A stretch of DNA of 64,000 nt from Sphingomonadaceae bacterium 3R27C6 (GTDB lineage: Bacteria > Pseudomonadota > Alphaproteobacteria > Sphingomonadales > Sphingomonadaceae). Numbering within the stretch: position 1 is the first letter of the stretch; each line of letters opens with the position of its first letter. Below the pieces are notes generated by a model. That model ran no database searches, was not told where the DNA came from, and was given only the letters and a program-made list of their open reading frames with translations. The position numbers and the translations under genes were made by a program. Shown here one piece after another: positions 25,754 to 34,411 of the stretch. Where the stretch lies: the NCBI GenBank assembly GCA_005503215.1, contig SCNS01000021.1, forward strand, positions 23,910-87,909. Reading direction: 5' to 3'.

Positions 25754-26968
25754 ATGTCCGAAGATGAATTCTATCGCATCAAGCGCCTGCCGCCCTATGT
25801 CATCGCCGAAGTGAATGCGATGCGTGCGGCCGCCCGCGCCGCGGGAGAAGACATCATCGACCTGGGGATGGGCAACCCCGACCTGCCGCCGCCCGCGCAT
25901 GTGATCGAAAAGCTCTGCGAAGTCGCGATGAAGCCCGACGCCCACGGCTATTCGCAGTCAAAGGGCATTCCGGGCCTCCGCCGCGCGCAGGCGAATTATT
26001 ACGGCCGCCGCTTCAACGTAGATCTCGACCCCGAAACCGAAGTCGTCGTGACGATGGGGTCGAAGGAAGGGCTCGCGAGCCTCGCGACCGCGATCACCGG
26101 CCCCGGCGACGTCGTGCTCGCGCCGAACCCGAGCTATCCGATCCATACCTTCGGCTTCATCATCGCCGGCGCGACGATCCGCAGCGTGCCGACGACGCCC
26201 GACGAGAATTACTGGCGCGCGCTCGACCGCGCGATGGCGTTCACCGTGCCGCGCCCGTCGATCCTCGTCGTCAACTATCCGTCGAACCCGACCGCCGAAG
26301 CCGTCGACCTTGCCTTCTACGAACGCCTCGTGGCGTGGGCGAAGGAGAATAAGGTCTGGGTCCTCAGCGACCTCGCCTATTCGGAGCTTTATTACGACGG
26401 CAACCCGACGCCCTCGATCCTGCAGGTACCGGGCGCGAAGGACGTCGCGATCGAATTCACCTCGATGTCGAAAACCTATTCGATGGCGGGCTGGCGCATG
26501 GGCTTTGCGGTCGGCAACAAGCGCCTGATCGCGGCGATGACGCGCGTGAAATCCTACCTCGACTATGGTGCCTTCACCCCGATTCAGGCCGCAGCCTGCG
26601 CCGCACTCAATGGCCCGCAGGATATCGTCGCGAAGAACCGCGAGCTTTATCAGAAGCGCCGCGACGTGATGGTCGAAAGCTTTGGCCGTGCAGGGTGGGA
26701 CATCCCGAGCCCGAAAGCGTCGATGTTCGCCTGGGCGCCGCTGCCGCCCGCACTCAAGGAAATGGGCAGCCTCGAATTTTCGAAGCAACTCCTCACCCAC
26801 GCCAAGGTCGCGGTCGCGCCCGGTGTCGGTTATGGCGAGGACGGCGAAGGCTATGTCCGCATCGCGATGGTCGAGAATGAACAGCGCATCCGGCAGGCGG
26901 CGCGCAACGTCCGCAAGTTCCTTGCAATGCACGGTGTGAACACGCCCTCGGTTGCCGCCGGGGGATGA
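25754..26968 (+). CDS. alaC: Class I/II aminotransferase, AlaC-like
   Basis: A 404-residue PLP aminotransferase, closest in feel to the AlaC/YfdZ alanine aminotransferases and the LL-DAP aminotransferase relatives. It shows IIDLGMGNPDLPPP, GYSQSKGIPGLRRAQ, VVNYPSNPT, VLSDLAYSELYY, and the Schiff-base lysine in SMSKTYSMAGWRMGF. The likely reaction is pyruvate + glutamate to alanine + 2-oxoglutarate, but substrate range cannot be fixed. The AAGGAG at 25732-25737 is unusually far (about 15 bases) from the ATG, and an in-frame TAG between them excludes an earlier start. The stop overlaps the DUF2721 start (ATGA). Confidence 0.9.
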   Translation: MSEDEFYRIKRLPPYVIAEVNAMRAAARAAGEDIIDLGMGNPDLPPPAHVIEKLCEVAMKPDAHGYSQSKGIPGLRRAQANYYGRRFNVDLDPETEVVVTMGSKEGLASLATAITGPGDVVLAPNPSYPIHTFGFIIAGATIRSVPTTPDENYWRALDRAMAFTVPRPSILVVNYPSNPTAEAVDLAFYERLVAWAKENKVWVLSDLAYSELYYDGNPTPSILQVPGAKDVAIEFTSMSKTYSMAGWRMGFAVGNKRLIAAMTRVKSYLDYGAFTPIQAAACAALNGPQDIVAKNRELYQKRRDVMVESFGRAGWDIPSPKASMFAWAPLPPALKEMGSLEFSKQLLTHAKVAVAPGVGYGEDGEGYVRIAMVENEQRIRQAARNVRKFLAMHGVNTPSVAAGG

Positions 26969-27450
26969 CGGGCCTCGACGCGGGCGCGATTGCGCAGACG
27001 ATTCAGCTGTCGGTCACGCCGGTGTTCCTGCTGGTGGCGACCGGCAGCCTGCTCAACGTCATCGCCGGCCGCCTCGCGCGCGTCGTCGACCGGTCGCGCA
27101 ATCTGATGGAACGCTGGTCCGACACCGAGGGGCTTGAGCATGAGCGCATCGTCGCCGAACTGCGCATCGCCGACCGCAGGATGGGGATCATCAACAATTC
27201 GATCCTCTCCGCCGTCGCGTGCGGCATCGTCGTCTGCCTGCTTGTCGCGCTGCTGTTCACGCAGGCCTTTACCGGCATCAACCTCGGTGTCGCGGCGTCA
27301 TGGGCCTTTGCGGTCGCGATGCTGTTGCTGCTCATCTCGCTGATCCTCTTCCTCGTCGAGGTGCGGCTTGCGGTGCGCGCGATCCATGTGCCGATGGAAT
27401 TGCTCGAGCTCGAGGAAATGGGCTGGAAGAAGCGGCGCGACCGGCGCTGA
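26965..27450 (+). CDS. DUF2721 membrane protein
   Basis: A 161-residue protein with three hydrophobic segments (about 15-33, 78-100 and 108-132). The opening QTIQLSVTPVFLLVATGSLLNVIAGRLARVVDR and the following IVAELRIADRRMGIINNSI are typical of DUF2721 proteins, whose function is unknown. It begins with an ATGA overlap to the alaC-like gene, so the pair is cotranslated. A long inverted repeat follows 60 bases downstream. Confidence 0.88.
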   Translation: MTGLDAGAIAQTIQLSVTPVFLLVATGSLLNVIAGRLARVVDRSRNLMERWSDTEGLEHERIVAELRIADRRMGIINNSILSAVACGIVVCLLVALLFTQAFTGINLGVAASWAFAVAMLLLLISLILFLVEVRLAVRAIHVPMELLELEEMGWKKRRDRR

Positions 27451-27509
27451 CAGCGTGAGGCGATGGCTGGTCGAAGCGTGCGCCATCGCCACAGCCGACC
27501 CACATTTTT

Positions 27510-27579
27510 GTCATTCCCGCGAAAGCGGGAACCCAGTTGCAACGTCTGCTCGCTGGGTTCCCGCTTTCGCGGGAATGAC
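27510..27579. repeat. REP-like intergenic inverted repeat (type A)
   Basis: Two perfect 27-bp inverted arms (27510-27536 and 27553-27579) flank a 16-base centre. Each arm itself contains the small palindrome CCCGCGAAAGCGGG. It lies between the 3' ends of the DUF2721 gene and the amidase gene. Its translation (HSRESGNP in one frame, PAFAGMTK in another) is the well-known signature of dispersed proteobacterial intergenic repeats. It could also act as a bidirectional terminator. Confidence 0.85.
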
Positions 27580-27600
27580 GAAGTTGGGTGTTCGCACGAA

Positions 27601-29193
27601 CTAGGGCGTCACGCTCGCCCGATAGGTCGGCGCCACGCGCTTCCGGCTCGCCTGCTCATAGGCATAGCCCGCGGCGAGGATATCGGCATCGCTCCATTTG
27701 GCGCCGATGAACGAGAGGCCGATCGGGAGCCCCTCGACCGCGCCCATCGGCACGGTGAGGTGCGGATAGCCGGCGACCGCGGGAAGCTGGCTGGTGCCCG
27801 GGCTCTTGTAGCTGTCGCCATTGACCAGGTCGCTGACCCACGCGGGGCCGTTGGTGACCCCGACGAGCAGGTCGACGTCATGGGCCTTTAGCAACCGGTC
27901 GATACCCTCGGGGCCCGCGAGCCGCACCGCCTTTTCGCGCGCCGCGAGATAGGCGGGACTGTCGAGTCCGCCCTTGGTCTCGGCGAGTTCGAAAATTCCC
28001 TGGTCGAACCACTTCAGCTCGTCGGGGTTCGCCTTGTTGAAAGCGATGACGTCGGCGAGCGACCGCGGCGCATTCGCGTTCGGCAGGCCGCCCAGATAAG
28101 TCGCCATGTCGGCCTTGAGTTCGGTGAGCAATATTTCGAATTCGGCAGCGCCAAGCCCCTCATCGCCCTTCCGGCTGTCGGCGATTTCGACCAGCGTCGC
28201 GCCGATCCCTTCCATCTGCTTCAGCGCCGCGTCGAACAGCGCCGTGACATCGGCACGATCGCCGACGCGGTCGCGCATCACCCCGATGCGCTTTCCCTTC
28301 AGCGCGTCGGGCGACAGCGCGGCGACATAGTCGGCTTTTCGCGCGTCGGCTTCGGCGGTTGCGGGGTCGGCGGCGTCGCTGCCCGCGATCACGCTCATCA
28401 CCGCGGCGGCATCGCGTACCGTCAGCGTCATCGGTCCGGCGGTGTCCTGGCTATGGCTGATCGGGACGATATGCGTGCGGCTGACCAGCCCGACGCTGGG
28501 CTTGAAGCCGACGATGCCATTGACCCCGGCGGGGCAGGTGATCGATCCGTCGGTTTCGGTGCCGATCGCTAGTGGCGCGAGGCTGGCGGCGACCGCGGCG
28601 GCGCTGCCCGACGACGAGCCGCAGCTGTTGCGATCGAGCGCATGCGGATTCTTCGTCAGGCCCCCGACCGCGCTCCACCCGCTCGTCGAATTGTCCGACC
28701 GGATGTTCGCCCATTCGCTGAGGTTCGTCTTGCCGAGGATGATCGCGCCCGCATCGTGCAGCCGCGCGACGATCGGCGCATCGCGGTCCGTCACATTGTC
28801 CTTGAGCGCGAGCGACCCCGCCGTCGTGGGAAGCGGCCCCGCGGCCTCGATATTGTCCTTGAGCAGGATGGGGATGCCATGGAGCGGGCCGCGCGCCTTG
28901 CCCGCGATGCGCTCGTCATAGAGTCGCTTCCCCTCGGCGCTGAGCTCGGTTTGCGGCATCGTCGCGATCACGGCGTCGAGCTTGGGGCCATGATCGTCGA
29001 TCCGTCCGATCCGGTCGAGATAGACGAGCGGGGTCAGCCCTTCGTAAATCCGCCCGCTCTCCATTTCGGCGCGCAGCGTCGCGGCGTCCTTGCCCTCGAC
29101 CTCGGGAAGCGGCGGCGGCATCGCGGAGGCCGGGGCGGCGGCGGGAGCGATCGCGAGAAGGGCGGCGGCGCCGAGCAGCGAAAATTTTTGCAT
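27601..29193 (-). CDS. Exported amidase, amidase-signature family
   Basis: A 530-residue hydrolase with a Sec signal peptide (ALLAIAPAAAPASA, cut near residue 24). The Ser-cisSer-Lys triad is visible as the lysine in LLKDN, the serine of CGSSSGSAAAVAASLAPLA and the serine in TETDGSITCPAGVNG; GKTNLSEWANIRS is also standard. The family hydrolyses carboxamides, and the periplasmic location suggests breakdown of external amides or peptides. The promoter at 29210-29236 is close to consensus. It is convergent with the DUF2721 gene and divergent from the MFS permease, with which it could form a uptake and breakdown pair. Confidence 0.93.
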   Translation of the reverse strand: MQKFSLLGAAALLAIAPAAAPASAMPPPLPEVEGKDAATLRAEMESGRIYEGLTPLVYLDRIGRIDDHGPKLDAVIATMPQTELSAEGKRLYDERIAGKARGPLHGIPILLKDNIEAAGPLPTTAGSLALKDNVTDRDAPIVARLHDAGAIILGKTNLSEWANIRSDNSTSGWSAVGGLTKNPHALDRNSCGSSSGSAAAVAASLAPLAIGTETDGSITCPAGVNGIVGFKPSVGLVSRTHIVPISHSQDTAGPMTLTVRDAAAVMSVIAGSDAADPATAEADARKADYVAALSPDALKGKRIGVMRDRVGDRADVTALFDAALKQMEGIGATLVEIADSRKGDEGLGAAEFEILLTELKADMATYLGGLPNANAPRSLADVIAFNKANPDELKWFDQGIFELAETKGGLDSPAYLAAREKAVRLAGPEGIDRLLKAHDVDLLVGVTNGPAWVSDLVNGDSYKSPGTSQLPAVAGYPHLTVPMGAVEGLPIGLSFIGAKWSDADILAAGYAYEQASRKRVAPTYRASVTP

Positions 29194-29209
29194 GGGCTGC
29201 AGGCTGGCA

Positions 29210-29236
29210 GCCGTAGCGGCAATTGCAAGCGGGCAA
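29210..29236 (-). promoter_or_regulatory. Candidate amidase promoter
   Basis: On the minus strand TTGCCCG, a 12-bp gap and GCTACGGC fit the alphaproteobacterial consensus. The inferred start leaves only about 10 bases before the ATG at 29193. Confidence 0.5.
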
Positions 29237-29304
29237 TTTCGGTTCGCCCCAACGGCGTTGACACCACTCCCCCCGGTCTGCTCCCTTGGCGGCGGGAGAT
29301 AAAA

Positions 29305-30618
29305 ATGACCGATAAAGCTGCCTCGTCGCAGGGCATCGCCTCACCGGCCACCGGCGTTTCCGCGGAGACGCGGACGATGCTGTGGATCCTGCTGATCGTC
29401 TATATCTTCAACTTCCTCGACCGGCAGATCGTCAACATCCTCGCCGAACCGATCAAGACCGACCTCGGCTTGTCCGACACGCAGCTCGGGCTGCTCGCTG
29501 GTCCCGCCTTCGCGGTCTTCTACGCGCTGCTCGGCATCCCGATCGCACGCTATGCCGACAAGGACGGCACGAACCGCGTCCGCCTGATCGCACTCGCGCT
29601 CGCGATCTGGTCGGCGATGACCGCAGTGTGCGGGCTGGCGCAGAATTTCGTGCAATTGCTCTTCGCGCGCATCGGCGTCGGCGTCGGCGAGGCGGGGTGT
29701 ACGCCCGCCGCGCACTCGCTGATTTCGGACAGCGTCGCGCCTGAAAAACGCTCGTCGGCGATCGCGTTCTATGGTCTTGGCGTGCCGATCGGATCGCTAC
29801 TCGGGCTGATTATCGGCGGCATCGTCAACGATCTTTATGGCTGGCGCATCGCGCTGATGCTCGTCGGCGCGCCGGGCCTGCTGCTCGCGCTCGTCGTGCT
29901 GTTCGTGATGCGCGAGCCGCGGCACAGCCGCACCGCCGAAGCCGCGGCGACCGCCGCCGCGGTGACCCGGCTCTCGACCGGCGAGGCGATGCGCGAAATC
30001 TTCACCTCGCGCGCCTTCATCTACATATTGATCGCGTCGTCGGTCGTCGCCTTCCTCGGTTATGGCAAGGCGCTGTGGACGATCAGCTTCTTCATCCGCA
30101 GCCACGGGCTGTCGACGACCGAAGCGGGGCTGTCGATGGCGGTCGTGCTCGGGCTCGCCGGGGTGTTCGGTACCTGGCTCGGCGGCAAGATGGCGGACAA
30201 GTTCGGCGCGCGCGACAAGCGCCATATCCTGACCTTCCCCGCCTATGGCATGGCGCTCGCCGCCCCCATCCTGTTCCTCGGCTATTTCATGGAGGATTGG
30301 CGCGTCGCCGTCGCGCTGCTCATCATCCCGACGATCCTCAACTCGGCCTATTACGGGCCGGCCTATGCGTGCGTACAGGGGCTGGTGCGCCCGCAGGCGC
30401 GCGCCGTCGCGGCGTCGATCATGCTGTTCGGTCAGAACCTGATCGGGCTGGGCTTCGGGCCCTTCCTGTTCGGGGTGCTGTCCGATGCATTGCAACCGCT
30501 GGCGGGGCAGGAAAGCGTACGCTGGGTGCTCTATGGCGCCGCATGGCTTGGCCTCATCCCCGCCTTCTTCTTCTGGCGCGCGAGCCTGCGGCTCAACGCC
30601 GAACTTAAATCGGGTTAA
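29305..30618 (+). CDS. MFS transporter, spinster-like (sphingosine/organic-anion type)
   Basis: A 437-residue membrane protein with twelve predicted helices. Marks are NFLDRQIVNILAEPIKTDLGLSDTQLGLL at the start, GIPIARYADKDGTNRVR (loop 2-3), ARIGVGVGEAGCTPAAHSLIS, and the later TWLGGKMADKFG. This form is common in spinster-type permeases. The substrate is unknown. The ATG at 29305 follows GGGAGAT. The frame stays open upstream through the antisense of the amidase gene, but that part has no helices and is not counted. The stop overlaps the convergent FMN-reductase gene stop (TTAA). Confidence 0.93.
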   Translation: MTDKAASSQGIASPATGVSAETRTMLWILLIVYIFNFLDRQIVNILAEPIKTDLGLSDTQLGLLAGPAFAVFYALLGIPIARYADKDGTNRVRLIALALAIWSAMTAVCGLAQNFVQLLFARIGVGVGEAGCTPAAHSLISDSVAPEKRSSAIAFYGLGVPIGSLLGLIIGGIVNDLYGWRIALMLVGAPGLLLALVVLFVMREPRHSRTAEAAATAAAVTRLSTGEAMREIFTSRAFIYILIASSVVAFLGYGKALWTISFFIRSHGLSTTEAGLSMAVVLGLAGVFGTWLGGKMADKFGARDKRHILTFPAYGMALAAPILFLGYFMEDWRVAVALLIIPTILNSAYYGPAYACVQGLVRPQARAVAASIMLFGQNLIGLGFGPFLFGVLSDALQPLAGQESVRWVLYGAAWLGLIPAFFFWRASLRLNAELKSG

Positions 30619-31205
30619 TAGGGCGGATCGACCTTCGCACGCTGTGCCTTCGCGGCGTCGATCCACCAATTGAGGTCGTCGGCAAAGCGCGGGAAGCTCT
30701 TTTCGAGCCGCGCGCCGTCTTCGCCCGCGGGCTTGCCGCCGGCGTCGAACGCCCCGCCGATCCGTCCGACCGGGAGGATCGAGGAGGTGACCGCCATTCC
30801 CATCTCACCGAGCGTGTCGCGCCAGCCCATCATCGCGCGCACGCCCGACCAGGGGCCCGCCGAGTAACAGGCGATTGCCGCGGGCCGCCAGAACCATTCC
30901 TCGAGATAATGGTCGGTGAGGTTCTTGAGCCCCGGCTGCGGCCCCCAATTATATTCTCCGGTGACGAACAGGAAGCCGTCGGCGGCGCGGATCTTTTCCG
31001 CGAGTTCCTCCATCGCCGGCGGCGCTTCGCCCTTCGGATATTCCTTGTACATCCGGTCGAGCATCGGAAGACCCACCGCCTTGGCGTCGATCAGCTCGGC
31101 GCTGTCGCCGCGTGCCGTGATCGCGTCGACGATCCACTGCGCGAGCTTGATGCCCTGCCGGTCGCGGCGATAGCTGCCATAGAAGATAAGGATGTGGCGG
31201 GACAT
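30615..31205 (-). CDS. NADPH-dependent FMN reductase-like flavoprotein
   Basis: A 196-residue flavodoxin-fold protein. HILIFYGSYRRDRQGIKLAQ is the phosphate-binding start, and VTGEYNWGPQPGLKNLTD is the flavin-binding PEYNxxxPGxLKN-type motif. The family reduces FMN, quinones or azo compounds with NAD(P)H. It is the last of a minus-strand series from purA down (methyltransferase, L,D-transpeptidase, then this gene), with only nine bases after the transpeptidase gene. Confidence 0.9.
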   Translation of the reverse strand: MSRHILIFYGSYRRDRQGIKLAQWIVDAITARGDSAELIDAKAVGLPMLDRMYKEYPKGEAPPAMEELAEKIRAADGFLFVTGEYNWGPQPGLKNLTDHYLEEWFWRPAAIACYSAGPWSGVRAMMGWRDTLGEMGMAVTSSILPVGRIGGAFDAGGKPAGEDGARLEKSFPRFADDLNWWIDAAKAQRAKVDPPY

Positions 31206-31214
31206 GGTGGGTTC

Positions 31215-31715
31215 CTAGGGTCGGATGGTGATCGGGATGCCGTCGGGCACGATATCCCACAGCTGTTTTATCTCGGCGTTCGACAGCGCGATACAACCGT
31301 CGGTCCAGTCGCGCGCGATCGGCGGTCCCGGCCATGCGTTCGGCTGGCCGTGAATGAAGATATCGCCGCCGGGCGACCGCCCCTTCACCTTGGCAAAGGC
31401 GCGGTCGGCGGCGTTGGGGTAGGATATGCGCAGCGACAGATGATAGGCGCTCTGCCGATTGCGCCCGCTGATCATGTAGCGCCCCTCGGGCGTGCGTTCG
31501 TCGCCCTCGAACTGCTTATGCCCCGTCGGCGTGTCGCCGAAACGGACATTCTTGTAACGGACGATCTCGCGGATCCCGGCGTAAGCGATCAGCACGCGAT
31601 CGCTCTTGTCGACGAGCAGCCGGTCCACCTTGGCCCCCGCGGGCAACGACGGCTGCGAGCTTGCGGCGCCGCACGCGGCGAGGAGCAGACAGGCGAGGGG
31701 CGAGGCGCGGCGCAT
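31215..31715 (-). CDS. L,D-transpeptidase (YkuD) family lipoprotein
   Basis: A 166-residue protein. The N-terminus RRASPLACLLLAAC carries a lipobox, so the protein is probably lipidated by Lgt. The catalytic YkuD domain is seen in DRVLIAYAGIREIVRY, TPEGRYMISGRN, IFIHGQPN and DWTDGCIALSNAEIKQLW, where the last cysteine is the nucleophile. It would cross-link or edit peptidoglycan in the periplasm, or anchor a protein to it. The motif lacks the usual S/T-H-G before C (here TDGC), which is a common variant in this subgroup. Confidence 0.92.
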   Translation of the reverse strand: MRRASPLACLLLAACGAASSQPSLPAGAKVDRLLVDKSDRVLIAYAGIREIVRYKNVRFGDTPTGHKQFEGDERTPEGRYMISGRNRQSAYHLSLRISYPNAADRAFAKVKGRSPGGDIFIHGQPNAWPGPPIARDWTDGCIALSNAEIKQLWDIVPDGIPITIRP

Positions 31716-31775
31716 CGGGCGACCCTACGACTTTGGCACGGTCCGGCAAGTGGCTGCCGGTGCCGCGCCGCGGCG

Positions 31776-32516
31776 CTAGCCGATCACCCGGCCGATCAGC
31801 GTGCCCTTCGTTCCCGACCGGTCATAGGCGAAGTCGATCTGCGGCCATCTCTTCTGCCAACGCCGCGCGACAAGGCGCTCGCCGGGGCGCGCGGCATCGT
31901 CGAGCAGGATCATCGCGCCGTCGGCGAGGCGCGGGAACAGCGATTCGGCGGCGCCGCGCACCAGCGGGTGCAGCGCCCATGGCGGGCCGTCGATCACCAG
32001 CAGGCCGATGTCGGTCGGCAGGTCGGCAAGCTGATACCAGAGCCCCGGCCAGTCGCCCGGCGGCAAGCCGAGCGGCGCGTGGCGGAGGTCGGCCGTGACG
32101 CCCTGGCTCGCCAGCCAATGCGCGGTGGCGGCGACAAATTCCTGATGCTGGTCATAGCTGATCAGCCGCCCGCCGCCGAATTTTGACAGCGCCTTGGCGA
32201 TCACAAGGCTGCTCGCGCCGCAGCCGAGTTCGACGACCATCGCTGGGCGGAGTTCCTCGATCGCGTCGACGATATGCGTCAGGAAGCGCGTGTCGGCCTT
32301 CCAGCTGCCGAGATGCGGCAAGGCATCGTCGGCGAGCCCAAGCCGGTCGAGCAACGCCGCCTTCTCCGTGTGGCGCCCGCCCCACAGCGAGCGCAGCAGC
32401 CATGGCCACTGGATCGCGCCGAAGGCGATAACCTCGATCCGTTCGCGCGCCGGGCGCGGCAAGGCATCGTACATATCGGGACGCGCCAGAAGCTGCGTCG
32501 TTTCGCGACTTGTCAT
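31776..32516 (-). CDS. Class I SAM-dependent methyltransferase
   Basis: A 246-residue protein. The SAM-binding motif MVVELGCGASSLVIAKAL starts near residue 92, acidic LISYDQHQEF follows, and the distal LLVIDGPPWALHPLV fits the post-II region of methyltransferases acting on small or protein substrates. The family cannot be refined further. It lies between purA and the L,D-transpeptidase gene on the same strand, 94 bases after purA; its own promoter may lie in that gap (ACTAGTTG about 17 bases ahead of the ATG). Confidence 0.82.
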   Translation of the reverse strand: MTSRETTQLLARPDMYDALPRPARERIEVIAFGAIQWPWLLRSLWGGRHTEKAALLDRLGLADDALPHLGSWKADTRFLTHIVDAIEELRPAMVVELGCGASSLVIAKALSKFGGGRLISYDQHQEFVAATAHWLASQGVTADLRHAPLGLPPGDWPGLWYQLADLPTDIGLLVIDGPPWALHPLVRGAAESLFPRLADGAMILLDDAARPGERLVARRWQKRWPQIDFAYDRSGTKGTLIGRVIG

Positions 32517-32572
32517 CCACAGCCAACTAGTGACGGCCGATGGCAGTTCAGTGACGGCGGAGAGACTTGCGT

Positions 32573-32600
32573 CCGGTCGCCGCGCTTATGCGACGACCGG
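32573..32600 (-). terminator. GC-rich hairpin after purA
   Basis: CCGGTCG and CGACCGG pair with an internal mismatch and a further CGC/GCG pair around GCTTAT. It starts 11 bases after the purA stop. There is no T-run, so it is at best a weak or Rho-assisted terminator. Confidence 0.3.
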
Positions 32601-32610
32601 CACCGGATCG

Positions 32611-33900
32611 TCAGTCGCTGAACGGGTCGCGGATCAGGATCGTATCCTCGCGCTCGGGGCTGGTCGACACGAGCGCGATCGGGGTTTCGATCAATTCCTG
32701 CACGCGCTGGATATATTTGATCGCCTGCGCGGGCAGGTCGGCATAGCTGCGCGCGCCCGCGGTCGATTCGTGCCAGCCGTCCATTTCCTCGTAGATCGGT
32801 TCGACCTCGGCCTGATCGGCCGAATGTGCGGGGAAATAGTCGAGGATCTTGCCGCGGAGGCGATAACCGGTGCAGATGCGGATCGTATCGAACCCGTCGA
32901 GCACATCGAGTTTGGTCAGCGCGATGCCCGTGACACCCGATACCGCACAGCTCTGCCGCACGAGCACCGCATCGAACCAGCCGCAGCGGCGCTTGCGCCC
33001 GGTGACCGTGCCGAATTCATGCCCGCGTTCGCCGAGCTTCTGGCCGATTTCGTCTTCGAGCTCGGTCGGAAAAGGCCCGCTGCCGACGCGCGTCGTATAC
33101 GCCTTGGCGATACCGAGCACGAAACCGACCGCCGACGGGCCGAGGCCCGAACCCGACGCGGCGGTGCCGCTCACCGTGTTCGAGCTGGTGACGAACGGAT
33201 AGGTGCCGTGATCGACGTCGAGCAGCACGCCCTGCGCGCCTTCGAACAGGATGCGCGCGCCGGCCTTGCGCACCTTTTTCAGGCGCTTCCACACCGGCTG
33301 CGCATATTCGAGCACATAGTCGGCGATTTCGGTGAGGTCGGCGACCAGGCGCTCGCGATCGATCGGCGGCTCGCCGAAGCCGGCGCGCAGCGCGTCGTGG
33401 TGCGCGGTCAGGCGGTCGAGCTGCGGTTCGAGCTTGTCGAGATGCGCGAGGTCGCAGACGCGGATCGCGCGGCGGCCGACCTTGTCCTCATAGGCGGGGC
33501 CGATGCCGCGGCCCGTGGTGCCGATCTTGCCGGCGCCCGCGGCGGTTTCGCGCAGCGCGTCGAGGTCGCGGTGGAACGGCAGGATCAGCGCGCAATTGTC
33601 GGCGATCGCGAAATTCTCGGGGTTGATCGCGACGCCCTGCTTGCGCAGCTTGGTGATCTCGTCGCGCAGCGCCCACGGGTCGAGCACGACGCCATTGCCG
33701 ATGATCGACAGCGTGCCGGTGACGATGCCCGACGGAAGCAGCGACAGCTTGTAGACCTGTTCGCCGACGACGAGCGTATGGCCGGCATTATGACCGCCCT
33801 GGAAGCGGACCACGGCGTCGGCGCGGCTGGCGAGCCAGTCGACGATCTTGCCCTTGCCCTCGTCGCCCCATTGCGACCCGATGACGGTAACATTTGCCAT
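32611..33900 (-). CDS. purA: Adenylosuccinate synthase
   Basis: A 429-residue cytoplasmic enzyme that joins IMP and aspartate with GTP, the first step from IMP to AMP. The start [20 protein letters not shown] is the GTP loop with the catalytic aspartate; [15 protein letters not shown] carries the catalytic histidine, followed by [14 protein letters not shown] and [14 protein letters not shown]. The length is standard. It has its own promoter (33941-33968) and a short leader with a GGGTCA/TGACCC hairpin. Confidence 0.98.
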   Translation of the reverse strand: MANVTVIGSQWGDEGKGKIVDWLASRADAVVRFQGGHNAGHTLVVGEQVYKLSLLPSGIVTGTLSIIGNGVVLDPWALRDEITKLRKQGVAINPENFAIADNCALILPFHRDLDALRETAAGAGKIGTTGRGIGPAYEDKVGRRAIRVCDLAHLDKLEPQLDRLTAHHDALRAGFGEPPIDRERLVADLTEIADYVLEYAQPVWKRLKKVRKAGARILFEGAQGVLLDVDHGTYPFVTSSNTVSGTAASGSGLGPSAVGFVLGIAKAYTTRVGSGPFPTELEDEIGQKLGERGHEFGTVTGRKRRCGWFDAVLVRQSCAVSGVTGIALTKLDVLDGFDTIRICTGYRLRGKILDYFPAHSADQAEVEPIYEEMDGWHESTAGARSYADLPAQAIKYIQRVQELIETPIALVSTSPEREDTILIRDPFSD

Positions 33901-33919
33901 GACAATGTCCTGCTGTGCG

Positions 33920-33968
33920 GGGTCATCCTGACCCGGCGCGGCCTTAGCGGATTTGGCCGGAGAGGCAA
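33920..33968 (-). promoter_or_regulatory. purA promoter and leader hairpin
   Basis: On the minus strand TTGCCTC (33968-33962), a 13-bp gap and GCTAAGGC (33948-33941) form a good alphaproteobacterial promoter. The inferred start, near 33934, falls at the 5' end of the hairpin GGGTCA-GGA-TGACCC (33934-33920). The transcript would therefore begin with a stem, followed by GCAGGACATTGTC before the ATG. Confidence 0.5.
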
Positions 33969-34024
33969 GGGCAGTGGCACGGTTGCGTCCTTCTTTTTGG
34001 CGGGGTAGCGAGGCGGAAAGAAGG

Positions 34025-34411
34025 ATGCCCGCGATGATCGAACCCGATGCCCCCTATCATGCCCATATCTATTTCGACGATGCCGAGCGCGCCGCCGCCA
34101 CCGAACTGCGCGACGGGTTCAGCCACGACGCAGCGATTCTATTCGTCGGCGATATGACCGACGGCGCCGCGGGGCCGCACCCGATTGCGCAATATGAGGT
34201 GCATTTTCTGGGTGCAGCGGTTCCAGCGGTGGTTGCGACGATCGAGGCGACGGGGCTGCGCGCGCTGGTGCACCCGCTGACCGACGACGACCTTGCCGAT
34301 CATACGACGCTCGCGCACTGGATCGGCGAGCCCGTCGAACTCGACGTGACCGTGCTCGATCCGCCGGGCGTGAATCAAGGGATTCCGCGCTTTGGGGTGT
34401 CGGACTTTTAG
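34025..34411 (+). CDS. DOPA 4,5-dioxygenase family protein
   Basis: A 128-residue protein of the small DOPA-dioxygenase-like family. The marks are [10 protein letters not shown] near the start, [12 protein letters not shown] in the middle, and [19 protein letters not shown] near the C-terminus, where the histidines are likely metal ligands. The native substrate in bacteria is unknown; extradiol-type cleavage of catechols is a family inference. The ATG at 34025 follows AAGAAGG. The stop overlaps that of the convergent hisZ gene by four bases. Confidence 0.88.
   Translation: MPAMIEPDAPYHAHIYFDDAERAAATELRDGFSHDAAILFVGDMTDGAAGPHPIAQYEVHFLGAAVPAVVATIEATGLRALVHPLTDDDLADHTTLAHWIGEPVELDVTVLDPPGVNQGIPRFGVSDF

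Noticed and set aside
28642..29304. In-frame extension upstream of the MFS permease
   Set aside because: It lies antisense to the amidase N-terminal half, has no hydrophobic helices, and a good ribosome site lies before 29305.
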